Shown here: positions 1 to 8,458 of the stretch, piece after piece
Layout of the letters: each line of letters starts with the position of its first letter
Numbering within the stretch: position 1 is the stretch's first letter
NCBI RefSeq assembly: GCF_047730065.1
Contig: NZ_CP159829.1
Coordinates: forward strand, 2,170,001-2,234,000
DNA: 64,000 bases
From: Njordibacter sp028825405
GTDB lineage: Bacteria; Pseudomonadota; Gammaproteobacteria; Pseudomonadales; Balneatricaceae
Reading direction: 5' to 3'
Position numbers and translations under genes: made by a program
The notes under the pieces: generated by a model
Seen by the model: the letters and a program-made list of their open reading frames with translations, nothing else
Told to the model about the DNA's origin: nothing
The model's database searches: none

Positions 1-1633
1 AATTCGTACCAACTCTGCCCAATCTCAAAATGGGGTTCACGAAGTCATCTGAAGGCCTGACCTTTGAGAGCGTGTCATTAAGCTTGTTTTCGACAACATC
101 CAGTGCTTCTTTTTTGTCAGACAAAACTAAAATGGATTGCCCCTTTAAAATAGCTTCAAATGCTATCGCGGATATAGTGTGTGATTTGCCGGTTCCGGGA
201 GGCCCTTCAACAGTGACAAATCTCCCCGTAGGATTGTTGAGTGCAGCTAATATTTTTCGTTGTTCTTCTGCTAGTGGAATAGGTGAATCAAAAACCAGCC
301 GTCTTTCTACCGGAGCCTCTTCCCATTCATTATGAATCTGATTTGTAATTGTTGTCGGATTCTCTGTTAAAAAACTGTCAACAAGTTCATCTATAAAACC
401 TAATAAGTCCCCACTCTTTTCCTCAATTTTCTGAAGCAATTCTTCATAATCAGTGAGCATCGACTCATCAGATTTATCGAATAATGCAAAATTTAATGAA
501 TTTACAATCGTTACTTCTGAATTGGTAAGTTTCTCCCTTTTTCCTGAAAATGATAGATCTCCTTCAAACTGAAATGAGCGCAGTATAGGCTCTAAAATAT
601 CGTTAATTTGTTCAAACACTGTTTGGGCCGGTTCCAGATATATTATCCGGTCTTTAATAGGACTTGCGCGCCTTGTGTTTGTAGCGTCTTGAATTATGTG
701 GGCTAAGTAATCTATGGCCTTTTTGTTAACCAGAATGCGGGGCTCAAAGTTAAGCGTTGCTTCAGATTTTTCGTATTCAATTTTAAAAGGCATATAGAAA
801 AGTGGAAAGGAATTGTTCTTATATCTAGCATTACCAAAATAGAGATAAAATTCGAGATTATCATCTAACTGCTCTACTGTGTGGAGTTCACGTATTTCTG
901 TTGCCAAATCACCGGCTGAGAATGTGCTAAAGTATTCTTTAAGAAGTTCAGTTATCCTATTCTTATTGAAGATCTCATCAAGAACTTCCTTAAGTGGGCC
1001 ATCATCTTGATCACTAATTAATTTGTATAAAACAGAAGGAAGTGTTGCTTCAATTGGGGAAACAATCAAGTGTGCTAAATCTTCGTCCACAGAAATTAAA
1101 GCATCTACTAAATTAGAAGCACTTTTCCGGAATATTGGCTCCAGTTTATTGAGCAACTCAGCACCAATCACAGCGCCAACATTACGCTGTAAATCCGTTA
1201 TAAATTTTTCATTTTCAGATTCTAGATCGGCCTCTTTGTTACCTATAGCTAACTGATAATTGTTCCCAGATTTGTCATTTTTAGAATTCAGTTCATCAAA
1301 ATCTATATTTTTTATTTCAGCTTCAATCGCAGCGACAACGGTAGCTGGCAACGTGATTTGATGAGTTCCTGGTTTAATCTTAATAGTACTATTGGGATTA
1401 AACTTTTTCGAAAATAATTTATTAATAATTGGCAAAAAATTAGGGAATTTCTCTAGTGTGATCCCTGCGCGACGTCCTTTAGTATCCTGAGTTTGAAACC
1501 GGCGTTTTGGTAAGCTTCCCTTTTTGAAATCAGTTGCAAGAAAATCACTGTAATACTGCGCAAGTGACTCAATAAAGGTAGGATCCTTTTTGACACTTTC
1601 TGTATAAAGGAGTTCGTTGTTGTCTTCATTCAT
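1..1633 (-). CDS. Superfamily 1 (DNA2/NAM7-like) helicase, partial
   Basis: The reverse-strand frame is open for 544 codons from an ATG at 1633 to the window edge, so the C-terminal part is missing. About 475 residues without a motif I recognise precede a clear Walker A P-loop, GPPGTGKS, at residues 477-484. It is followed by LVLSDKKEALDVVENKL, which resembles the motif Ia region of UPF1/DNA2-type (COG1112-like) helicases that unwind nucleic acid with ATP. AAGGA lies eight bases before the start. The base composition is AT-rich and it sits in accessory DNA. Such long-N-terminus SF1 proteins are common in defence islands, but its role here is unknown. The helicase-type ATPase call is firm; the substrate is not. 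Confidence 0.8.
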   Translation of the reverse strand, partial: MNEDNNELLYTESVKKDPTFIESLAQYYSDFLATDFKKGSLPKRRFQTQDTKGRRAGITLEKFPNFLPIINKLFSKKFNPNSTIKIKPGTHQITLPATVVAAIEAEIKNIDFDELNSKNDKSGNNYQLAIGNKEADLESENEKFITDLQRNVGAVIGAELLNKLEPIFRKSASNLVDALISVDEDLAHLIVSPIEATLPSVLYKLISDQDDGPLKEVLDEIFNKNRITELLKEYFSTFSAGDLATEIRELHTVEQLDDNLEFYLYFGNARYKNNSFPLFYMPFKIEYEKSEATLNFEPRILVNKKAIDYLAHIIQDATNTRRASPIKDRIIYLEPAQTVFEQINDILEPILRSFQFEGDLSFSGKREKLTNSEVTIVNSLNFALFDKSDESMLTDYEELLQKIEEKSGDLLGFIDELVDSFLTENPTTITNQIHNEWEEAPVERRLVFDSPIPLAEEQRKILAALNNPTGRFVTVEGPPGTGKSHTISAIAFEAILKGQSILVLSDKKEALDVVENKLNDTLSKVRPSDDFVNPILRLGRVGTN

Positions 1634-2237
1634 CCCGCTGTTCCTTAGTGAACTAAATGTATTATTATTTCTAGAGAAACGTTAAAGCAGACATAACAAT
1701 TAAATAATTCAGTCAATCATTATTATTTTAATAGACAGCTATTCTTTTTCTCAATCATCGATTTCATAATGAATCAGTAATAAGTAATATAAACACTACT
1801 TCAGTTATAACTTTTTATCTATAGGAAAGACTTCTGATTTAAGCCTTGCGGCAATTTCTAAGAAGAGCTAATGACCATTGTTAGGGTTTCGATGCTGGAC
1901 GAGCGAACGTGGCTTACAGTATGACTCTAGGTGCTTAATTGATGTTAGAGAGGGTTTAGAGTAGGTAAGGCTGGCAGTTTGGGTGCTAATAAATACTCTG
2001 GCAGTCAGGTGCAGTTAAATCGTTACCTGAACTATAATTTTGAAACTAACATTAATGAGATGTGTTACGTTGGCAATACTTAGGTTTTCACAGCGAATCA
2101 GTTTGAGCACTATTGATGATTGTCTTTTTACCAGGGCGATAGCAAAGCGATTTTGAAATGCGCGCTCTTAGACGGCCTGTTACAATCACCCATAAGGTAT
2201 CAATCTCCTTAACAGTCGGAGGGATATATGGTCATTA
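1634..2237. other. Intergenic region with a dispersed repeat
   Basis: Between the divergent helicase and methyltransferase genes I see no convincing gene. It holds one copy of a 116-base repeat (1833-1948). The rest is AT-rich and should carry promoters for both neighbours, though none is clear enough to call. Confidence 0.5.
1833..1948 (+). repeat. Dispersed intergenic repeat, copy 1
   Basis: This stretch aligns with 13223-13338 in the same orientation over 116 bases with about a one-base indel, roughly two-thirds identical by eye. Shared blocks include TTTCTAAG, AGAGCTAATG, GAGCGAACG and AGGTGCTTAAT. Neither copy has an open frame across it. It could be a non-coding mobile repeat or a conserved untranslated element; the two copies bracket about 11.3 kb of accessory genes. 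Confidence 0.6.
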
Positions 2238-2996
2238 TTGGAGTTTCGTTTGAAAGCAATTTTGAAAGAAGGGATTTTAGGCAGTGTACCCCATGATAGC
2301 TGGGCTAACTCTTATGATCAGTTATTCGAAGCGAGCTTTGGCAGCCACCTTGCCAATTTAACAGACTTAACCATGGAGATAGTCTTAGAACTTTCAGAAC
2401 CTTCTGAATCGATTCTCGATATTGGTGCTGGTACTGGAAGAATGAGTCTTCCCCTAATAGAGAGCAACTTTTACGTATCCTCTCTAGATCCTAGTGCTGG
2501 CATGCTCAGTCAGTTGGCTACGAAACTGCCAAATCATCCCAACTTAGAGTTAATACATTGTCCCGTTGCTGAATTAGAGATGCATGAACGTCATCATGGT
2601 GCCCTTTGTATTTTCACCGTCTCAAGTTATTGGCTTGATGAATCCACTCTCTCTAATAGCTTGAGATCTATATATAACGCACTTCTACCAAATGGCTGGT
2701 TAATAATTGATAGAACCTTAACAACTTCCTTTTCAGATACTGTATTCCAAAATGAAAGAATTCAACGGCAGGCGATGATTGAGGACTTAGGAGGTGATCT
2801 TTATCGCTTCACAGAGCAATCAACGATTTCAAGTTCCAATGATATTAAACAGATTAACGACAGTTTTTTGATTCGCTATTGGGAGGAAGATCTGTTTTTG
2901 GATCATGTGAAAGTGACGGGCTTTAGCGTAGAGCAAGATCTTAGTCAAGTTTTTGCCAGTTCAGGTGCAAGTTTTTATCTATTAAGAAAAAATTGA
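2238..2996 (+). CDS. Class I SAM-dependent methyltransferase
   Basis: The 252-residue product carries the SAM-binding glycine loop ILDIGAGTGRMS (about residues 60-71), an acidic position after the next strand (SSLDPSAGM) and a later LLPNGWLIIDR strand-turn, which together define a Rossmann-fold class I methyltransferase. The substrate cannot be told. The start is odd: the in-frame codon is TTG, while a strong GGAGG with an ATG at 2228 lies just upstream in another frame that reads 22 codons to a stop. Either TTG is used or the 5' end has suffered a frameshift. It stands alone between intergenic regions in AT-rich accessory DNA. Confidence 0.75.
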   Translation: MEFRLKAILKEGILGSVPHDSWANSYDQLFEASFGSHLANLTDLTMEIVLELSEPSESILDIGAGTGRMSLPLIESNFYVSSLDPSAGMLSQLATKLPNHPNLELIHCPVAELEMHERHHGALCIFTVSSYWLDESTLSNSLRSIYNALLPNGWLIIDRTLTTSFSDTVFQNERIQRQAMIEDLGGDLYRFTEQSTISSSNDIKQINDSFLIRYWEEDLFLDHVKVTGFSVEQDLSQVFASSGASFYLLRKN

Positions 2997-3372
2997 ATTT
3001 TTATTTAATAACCACAAAAAAACTATTGTGTTGTGGTCAACTAAATTTGGTCATAAGTTAAGAGGTCGTCTTCAAACGTTGCCTCTGCTATGGGGGGCGT
3101 TAGCCCACCATTAAAAGTATGGGGTCTTAACAAACTGCATATCCATAGACTAAGACACTACCTCATGATGTTGATATGAAATATATAATCATAAAGATTT
3201 GTTTGGTGATTGTGGCGCTGTTTGGTGATGTTGGTGTTCAGGAAAAATCTTATGACATTCTTTTATATTGTGACTCTTGTTATAGTTTAACTATTGCCTA
3301 ATTTGGATCTAAGTAATTAGTAATATAAAGTTGCTGAGTCAGCAGCTAGCTTTAAAATAAAAGGGAGGCTAT
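2997..3372. other. Intergenic region with a possible gene remnant
   Basis: An AT-rich gap with one short signal-peptide-like reading frame at 3176-3301. I see no clear promoter, RNA gene or terminator. Confidence 0.4.
3176..3301 (+). pseudogene. Short secreted-peptide reading frame or remnant
   Basis: A 41-codon frame starts with a typical signal-peptide profile (MKYIIIK followed by a run of hydrophobic residues) and continues with a cysteine pair, YCDSC, before a stop. There is no clear ribosome binding site. It may be the surviving 5' end of a secreted protein gene whose remainder was lost, or chance. Confidence 0.25.
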
Positions 3373-3375
3373 TTG

Positions 3376-3585
3376 ATGGATAACGATGACTATTCTGTGC
3401 TTGTGATACCACTGCTAATGCTTGCTTCTATTATTTACATCGGAGGCCAACTTCTTAGTAGCAAAATTGGGGCAAAAGGCACCGATTATTTTGTAATGGC
3501 GTTAGGTGGGGCGATAACTCTAACACTCTTTGGTTCTGTAATTTTATTTGTATTATATATGTTCATTGTAGAATACATTTTATGA
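3376..3585 (+). CDS. Small two-pass membrane protein
   Basis: A 69-residue product with an acidic N-terminus (MDNDDYS) and two hydrophobic segments at about residues 7-27 and 40-66. The ATG at 3376 is preceded by GGGAGG at a spacing of seven to eight bases, better than the adjacent TTG at 3373. No family recognised. It could be a small toxin, holin-like or accessory membrane protein; nothing in the sequence decides this. Confidence 0.55.
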   Translation: MDNDDYSVLVIPLLMLASIIYIGGQLLSSKIGAKGTDYFVMALGGAITLTLFGSVILFVLYMFIVEYIL

Positions 3586-3659
3586 TCAACAATATTTTGT
3601 TGACTAAACTTTTTAGATGCCATGTGCGCATTAAACCTCGTCCATAACGACACCGACAC

Positions 3660-3735
3660 TCCCTCTTCCGCTCCAAAGGTGAAAAGTTCATTTGAATCAA
3701 TATGTCCTGTGCTTTGTTAAGCATAGACAAATTCT
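3660..3735 (-). pseudogene. Remnant of a SPOR-domain protein C-terminus
   Basis: Read on the reverse strand this gives SMLNKAQDILIQMNFSPLE, almost the same as the C-terminal end of the intact SPOR gene at 23939-24511 (SMLNKAQDILVQMNYSPLE). The frame upstream is closed by a stop a few codons before the match. Only the tail of the gene survives, directly in front of the secreted nuclease gene at 3755. It shows that a second copy of the SPOR gene once lay here and was cut by rearrangement. Confidence 0.7.
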
Positions 3736-3754
3736 AGAAATAGGATCATAGAAA

Positions 3755-4720
3755 ATGCAGTTGATACAGTTTTTATATATCCCTATTGTAGCTATAGCCT
3801 TAAACCTTTCTGGCAACGCAAATAGCGTTATAGACCTGACGCTCTATAACTTAACAAAAGTTGTATCCGTAGATGGCAAAAAAATAGTATTGAAAGACCT
3901 AGGAACCTTAAATGATACCTTGTTTACTCGGTCTGGCCTTCGCTCATCACCCACAATGCTTTGTTCTGATAACACCACCCAAAGGTTAATTATAGTGAGT
4001 ACAAATTTTTCTAGAAAGAGGATTTTGCATGAAGATTTCAAACCAGACTGCGAGTTCATAAAGTTGGATTGGGAATCAAAAAATGATGAGCCAGTAAGTG
4101 GTTTCTTGACCTATCTGACCTCACTATTTAACGTCAAAGATGTAAAAACTGATCCTGCAGCTACCCGCCTATACGAACATCCTACGGTTAGCTCTGGCGA
4201 CTATGCTGTGTATGTTCGGGTTTATTCTCACTATGGGGCTTGGACAGATACGATGGAGACCGAGCTGATTATTATAGATACCTCTAAATTTGATTACCTT
4301 AAAACGATGTTAGACTTTGATCGTGACAACTGGAGTTTTGACTCTTCAATATTACCGCCACCACCAATCTCGACTGTAGGATGGTATACGGGGTTAACTG
4401 CCGTTGCTAACGATGTAGATCACGTTGTGAGTCTGGAAGATGCATACGTATCAGGTGGAAATAGTTGGAGCTCTGATGAAAAGCGAACTTTTACAAACGA
4501 CCCGTCTAATCACGTGACAGCATTACCTTATATCACTGAGCACATGAAGCATTCAGGAACACCTCTCGGGTTTATACGCGAAATGAACCGTGTCATTCGT
4601 TCTGATTTTGGTAGTGGTAAGTGCCTAGAGTATGTTGATCTCTACGTTCAAATAAAAGAGAAGTATAAATTAAATTTCATTAATAACAGAATTGATTTAG
4701 CAAAAGCTGCGTGTCATTAA
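3755..4720 (+). CDS. Secreted protein with C-terminal HNH-type nuclease domain
   Basis: The N-terminus is a probable signal peptide (hydrophobic residues 4-20, then LSGNANS). Residues about 25-205 match nothing I know. Residues 209-320 form a domain shared with the protein at 7836-8417: GWYTG, then DVDHVV (220-225), DAYVSGG, W, and NDPSNHV, ending in a paired-cysteine tail (GKCLEYVDLY and the final C). The DxDHVV plus NDPxN pattern is that of HNH/His-Me finger nucleases of the GmrSD-C/DUF1524-like group. Export plus nuclease suggests an extracellular or periplasmic DNase or an interbacterial effector. AGGA lies about nine bases before the start. Nuclease class is an inference from motifs. Confidence 0.65.
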   Translation: MQLIQFLYIPIVAIALNLSGNANSVIDLTLYNLTKVVSVDGKKIVLKDLGTLNDTLFTRSGLRSSPTMLCSDNTTQRLIIVSTNFSRKRILHEDFKPDCEFIKLDWESKNDEPVSGFLTYLTSLFNVKDVKTDPAATRLYEHPTVSSGDYAVYVRVYSHYGAWTDTMETELIIIDTSKFDYLKTMLDFDRDNWSFDSSILPPPPISTVGWYTGLTAVANDVDHVVSLEDAYVSGGNSWSSDEKRTFTNDPSNHVTALPYITEHMKHSGTPLGFIREMNRVIRSDFGSGKCLEYVDLYVQIKEKYKLNFINNRIDLAKAACH

Positions 4721-4744
4721 TTCATTTATTAAGGGAGTACTTAT

Positions 4745-4790
4745 ATTGAGATTGAGATTGAGATTGAGATTGAAATTTATATTTATATTT
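4745..4790 (+). repeat. Hexanucleotide simple repeat
   Basis: Five copies of ATTGAG or ATTGAA run directly into two to three copies of ATTTAT just after the nuclease gene. This is a short slippage-prone tract outside any coding frame. Confidence 0.85.
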
Positions 4791-4847
4791 AGTATTGATA
4801 TGATAGTTCAAACCAACCCCCCATGCCGCTGAATACGTAACCCCATC

Positions 4848-5243
4848 TCACTTGTCCAACGTAATTGCGACCCTAACGACAAGTCCGATTACACTACTAA
4901 ATACTAGAAACCAAAAAATAATCTTCGTTCTTGGGAGGGTATAGTATTTCTTACTCATCAATCTGCGCACAACCCAAACTCCCCATATACCTGTGATAAA
5001 ACTAAAAATAACAGCTAGTGCATCAATAGTCATAATATCTCTTGGATCCAAGTCCAAATATCCACCACCCATTAAAAATACTAACAAGCCAGTTACAAAG
5101 CCCTTAAAGCCATAGTTCAGCAGCAAAAATGTAGCTATGATGGCTATAGTTTTAATAAAAAAACCTATGAGGATAGATGGGTATTCCCAAACTGATCTCA
5201 TGATCGTTTTGAGTTTAATGCTTAAGCTTCCACTTTTGTTCAT
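4848..5243 (-). CDS. Three-pass membrane protein of unknown function
   Basis: A 131-residue product with a basic amphipathic N-terminus and three hydrophobic segments at about 21-57, 71-93 and 107-126. Two short charged loops hold the motifs DLDPRD and RRLMSKKYYTLPRTK. AGG lies about seven bases before the ATG. It converges with the nuclease gene. No family recognised; the strict hydrophobic pattern and a sensible ribosome binding site favour a real gene. Confidence 0.55.
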   Translation of the reverse strand: MNKSGSLSIKLKTIMRSVWEYPSILIGFFIKTIAIIATFLLLNYGFKGFVTGLLVFLMGGGYLDLDPRDIMTIDALAVIFSFITGIWGVWVVRRLMSKKYYTLPRTKIIFWFLVFSSVIGLVVRVAITLDK

Positions 5244-5404
5244 CTTTTGCCTACTTTTAATTTTACAGTTTCACCTCTGCACACTTCACCCTAAACCCAA
5301 AGATGTATTAAAGGTATTTCACTTAAGGCCAAACGCAATAAAGACAAAGACACTGAGCATAAAATAATTAACACTATCAAGGATCGATTAATGCCAGTCC
5401 TTTC

Positions 5405-5587
5405 TTAAACAATCGATAATCCTCTTACCGTTTTAAGGGTTCCTGTGAATTCTCTATTTACAGTCCCATCAAAATTGTAAGCAACCCAAATACTTTCGTT
5501 CTTACTATTCTTGACTACCCCTTGCTCAACCCAAGTTACCTTTCCAGTAAATGGAATGTCAGCATGTTCACACCACTCCCTGCTCCA
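5405..5587 (-). pseudogene. MORN-repeat protein fragment
   Basis: A 60-codon reverse-strand frame with no start codon, closed upstream by a stop immediately before its first codon. It reads HADIPFTGKVTWVEQG, then IWVAYNFDGTVN and REFTGTLKTVRG. This FTGKV... W...Y..DGTVN.EFTGT periodicity matches the MORN_2 variant repeat found in many gammaproteobacterial secreted proteins. Only the last one to two repeats survive. Probable decay product of a transferred gene. Confidence 0.5.
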
Positions 5588-5882
5588 TTAGAATTTATTA
5601 ATATTGATTTTTGAGGCAATTTCTGTTATTATTGTTATTCAGTTTATCGCTGGGATTGAGCTTAACACATCAGATTAAGCGAAGAAAACAGCACTCTGAA
5701 ACCCATTCCGCCAATAGTTGTTGTTGGTTCTTGGCACTTAGGAATGGTTCATATAAACCGACTACACAAAAGCTGTTAATCCTAAAGTTCGTTATCTATG
5801 GGCTACAATTTATGCCGCATTATTACACACATTCTCTTAAGACATTATCATCCAACAATGCTCTTGATGACCTGACTCTGTT

Positions 5883-6077
5883 TTAGTCTGTGACATCATA
5901 TTCATACTGGGCAGCCTTCTCTGCTCTTACATTAGAATAAATTCCTTTAGTCACCTCATGGCTAACATTTTGTTGAACGCACCCTTGACTCCACCTATTT
6001 TTTTTTGATATTGCTAAAAAGGATCTACTTTTATCAAGTAAGGACTCATGCAGTTGATGAATGCAAAAAACGATCAC
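5883..6077 (-). CDS. Short hypothetical frame, possibly a gene remnant
   Basis: A 64-codon frame starting at GTG directly after an in-frame stop, with no ribosome binding site. The C-terminal half (WSQGC, then NVRAEKAAQYEYDVTD) has an ordinary soluble-protein composition, suggesting the tail of a once longer protein. No family recognised. Confidence 0.25.
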   Translation of the reverse strand: MIVFCIHQLHESLLDKSRSFLAISKKNRWSQGCVQQNVSHEVTKGIYSNVRAEKAAQYEYDVTD

Positions 6078-6215
6078 TCAGATTAATGAAACTCATAAGG
6101 AAAACTTTGGAAGGCTAATTATTATTCAACTATTAAAGGAGGCATCAACCAATACCGATCAATCATTTGTAGCAATAAAGTTGAGTTAAACACTTTTAAT
6201 AATTGAGGAACAGGT

Positions 6216-7484
6216 ATGCATTTAGATCAAGCACGGGGAATGCTAGTTGGACTTGCGGTAGGTGATGCACTAGGTGCACCATTGGAATTTACAGAGGCTA
6301 GAGAGCCTGATAACTACCTCACTCAAATGGTTGGAGGTGGCACTCACTCTACTGCAATAGGTGAATGGACAGATGACACCAGCATGGCATTGGCTATCGC
6401 AGAGTCCTATCAAAGCACATCTGAGTTCCAAGCTGATCGCATCCAACGCTCTTTCAATGCTTGGCTACGTGATGGTGCTTTCACCTGGCGTGGAAAGTGC
6501 TTTGATATTGGCCACACCACTCTTTCAGCATTGAATACTGCTGAAAAGCATGGCTACCATAATCCTTATGCTGGCAGCATGAACAAATATGGGAAAGGTA
6601 ATGGCGCATTGATGCGGATGGCACCAGTAATCATTGCTAACCATAACAATAGGGATAAATGTATTACAGAGGCGATACAACAGACGTTACTCACGCATGG
6701 TTCAAATACCTGTGTGGATTATAGTGTTGCGCTTGCATCAGACTTATTTGCCTGTGGAGAGTTAGACAAATATGAAGACTTGGATCTTCCCAATTTGAGA
6801 CTTTCTAAAAATACTGACCGACATAAGGTGATGTCTGGTGGTTATGTTAAAGAAACCTATGAATGCGCTTGGTGGGCTATAGAGAATACCACCAACTTTG
6901 AGGATGCTGTCATCCTTGCAGTGAACCGAGGTCATGATGCAGATACGGTAGGTGCTGTTACTGGGCAACTTGCTGGGGTCAAATATGGTTACGACTCAAT
7001 CCCAAAACGCTGGGTAGAAGTGCTGAAAATGCATGACAATATTATGGATGCTGCAGACTGCCTTTACCACCTTGGGAATGGATTTGGTGTTATGCCCAAT
7101 CGCCAAGAGATTGAGTCTGTGCTCGCATTTATTCCACAATTAACGCTGCCTGATTTTAAGCCTATTATTAGTTGGATTGGAGAAGAGTCTTATCCAATAT
7201 ATCACTCAGCGATGATAAATCTTAATCGGGAAATTGATAAGCCATGCTGGAGTGGTGATGGTAGCTTTGGCTATAGTGATCAATCACAAGACGCACTTAA
7301 AAAAGGGAGTCTAAAAGATATAGTTGATTTTTTTAGTCGCTATCGCAGGGGGACACAGTGGGGTGGCGATAGATGGCAAGCTGATGTATTTGAAAAAGGG
7401 GATGTAATGGCAGCTTTACTGAGGCTTAAAGAGTTCTCCTATGATAGAAACTCACCGACCACAGCCAGCATAGCCTTAAGGTAA
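6216..7484 (+). CDS. ADP-ribosylglycohydrolase-family protein with C-terminal DUF6508-like domain
   Basis: Residues 1-285 have the DraG/ARH fold signature: GLAVGDALGAPLE near the N-terminus, the metal-binding triad WTDDTSM (about residues 52-58), and the second metal site GHDADTVGAVTGQLAG (about 234-249). These enzymes remove ADP-ribose from proteins, nucleic acids or small molecules using two magnesium ions. The last 120 residues (ISWIGEE..., FFSRYRRGTQW, FEKGDVMAALLRL) resemble DUF6508, which is often seen beside DraG domains. GAGGAA precedes the ATG by about five bases. Followed 72 bases later by a small gene that may be its partner. All key acidic residues are present, so activity is expected. 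Confidence 0.85.
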   Translation: MHLDQARGMLVGLAVGDALGAPLEFTEAREPDNYLTQMVGGGTHSTAIGEWTDDTSMALAIAESYQSTSEFQADRIQRSFNAWLRDGAFTWRGKCFDIGHTTLSALNTAEKHGYHNPYAGSMNKYGKGNGALMRMAPVIIANHNNRDKCITEAIQQTLLTHGSNTCVDYSVALASDLFACGELDKYEDLDLPNLRLSKNTDRHKVMSGGYVKETYECAWWAIENTTNFEDAVILAVNRGHDADTVGAVTGQLAGVKYGYDSIPKRWVEVLKMHDNIMDAADCLYHLGNGFGVMPNRQEIESVLAFIPQLTLPDFKPIISWIGEESYPIYHSAMINLNREIDKPCWSGDGSFGYSDQSQDALKKGSLKDIVDFFSRYRRGTQWGGDRWQADVFEKGDVMAALLRLKEFSYDRNSPTTASIALR

Positions 7485-7556
7485 AACGATATTTGAGCAC
7501 AAGCTTATGTGACCCGTTTGATAAACCTTTAAGAATTTAATGAGAGGACAAATTTT

Positions 7557-7781
7557 ATGAGAGAACCATTTACATCTGCCCAATTCTGCCGCAATAATGC
7601 GTCCAAATACCTGTTCCAAGCAGACGATTCTCAGTTGATAGAGTGGGCAATAACTGATGGAATCATAGTCAAGGTCGGGGAGGATGCCTACGAATATCCT
7701 GAGTATGTAATGAGTGAGCAGGATATAATTTGGCACAATGAGATGCTGGCGTATAAGCCACCAAAAAGAAAGCTCCCTTGA
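7557..7781 (+). CDS. Small acidic protein next to the ADP-ribosylglycohydrolase
   Basis: A 74-residue soluble product (MREPFTSAQFC start, acidic middle, PPKRK basic tail). GAGAGGA stands eight bases before the ATG. It is placed between the ADP-ribosylglycohydrolase and the second secreted nuclease with short gaps, consistent with co-transcription. No family recognised; a toxin-antitoxin partner is possible but not shown. Confidence 0.55.
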   Translation: MREPFTSAQFCRNNASKYLFQADDSQLIEWAITDGIIVKVGEDAYEYPEYVMSEQDIIWHNEMLAYKPPKRKLP

Positions 7782-7835
7782 CAAGAACTAGGTGACTTGC
7801 TTAATCAGTTTGATATTAGAAATAAGGGGGCTTGG

Positions 7836-8417
7836 ATGTTGATGATAAAATGTATAAATATCATAGCCTTAATTGGATTTTTGGGCTTTCCTGCTAATGC
7901 GCAAGCACATGGCGGACGACTAAACTCTGGGGGCTGTCACAATGATACCAAGGCTGGGACATATCATTGCCACCGTTCGAGCACTAAGTTCATAAATAAT
8001 AGCGCTCCATCTAATAGCTACAACCGAGATAACTGGAAGTCTGACTCATCAGCATCGTCAATCTCAAACTCAGTATTAGGCTGGTATACAGGTATAAACG
8101 GTAGACCCACTGATGTAGATCATGTCGTGGCATTAAAAGATGCATATCTGTCAGGAGGTAAGGACTGGAGTCCTTCTCAAAAGAGAGCTTTCGCAAATGA
8201 TCCATTGAATCTCGTTGCAGCAGTACCGTATGTCAATCGAACCCTAAAAAACGACTATGTGCCTCTAAAGTTTATAAATAGGCTACAAAACTCACACTAT
8301 GCCTTCGCAAATGGAAAGTGTGTTGAGTATGTTGGCCTATATGTTCAAGTGAAGAAAAAATACGGGTTGAGCTTTATTCATAACAATATTAGCGAAGCTA
8401 AATTCATGTGCCAATGA
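7836..8417 (+). CDS. Secreted YHYH plus HNH-type nuclease
   Basis: From the ATG at 7836, placed five bases after AAGGGGG, the 193-residue product has a signal peptide (to about ANAQA, residue 24). A histidine/cysteine-rich segment follows (HGGRLNSGGCH, GTYHCH; residues 25-46), typical of YHYH-type secreted proteins. Residues 82-193 form an HNH-like domain with DVDHVV (93-98), DAYLSGG, KRAFANDPLNLVA and a paired-cysteine tail. The last domain is clearly paralogous to that of the protein at 3755-4720, while the N-terminal halves differ. Likely an exported endonuclease. An upstream TTG at 7797 would disrupt the signal peptide and is less likely. Confidence 0.7.
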   Translation: MLMIKCINIIALIGFLGFPANAQAHGGRLNSGGCHNDTKAGTYHCHRSSTKFINNSAPSNSYNRDNWKSDSSASSISNSVLGWYTGINGRPTDVDHVVALKDAYLSGGKDWSPSQKRAFANDPLNLVAAVPYVNRTLKNDYVPLKFINRLQNSHYAFANGKCVEYVGLYVQVKKKYGLSFIHNNISEAKFMCQ

Positions 8418-8458
8418 GTCATCTTTTATCCAGATACTACTTACTAAAGACTATAGGT

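Larger units (their letters stand above)
5244..6215. other. Gene-poor stretch with decayed genes
   Basis: Nearly 1 kb without an intact recognisable gene. It contains a reverse-strand MORN-like remnant (5405-5587) and a short reverse-strand frame (5883-6077). The forward frame at 5611-5886 is not convincing. A ribosome binding site for the ADP-ribosylglycohydrolase gene ends the region. Confidence 0.5.

Noticed and set aside
30..1256. Forward-strand open frames inside the helicase region
   Set aside because: They are antisense to a continuous 544-codon reverse frame with a clear P-loop, and have no ribosome binding sites.
3040..3110. Possible integron attC site (GGGGGGCGTTAGCCC)
   Set aside because: The GTTAGCC box does not fit the GTTRRRY consensus, no paired AAC box or symmetrical stem was found, and the neighbouring genes are not single-gene cassettes in one orientation.
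5611..5886. A 91-codon forward frame with a hydrophobic start
   Set aside because: TTG start without a ribosome site, irregular composition after the first 20 residues; overlaps a region of decayed reverse-strand genes.
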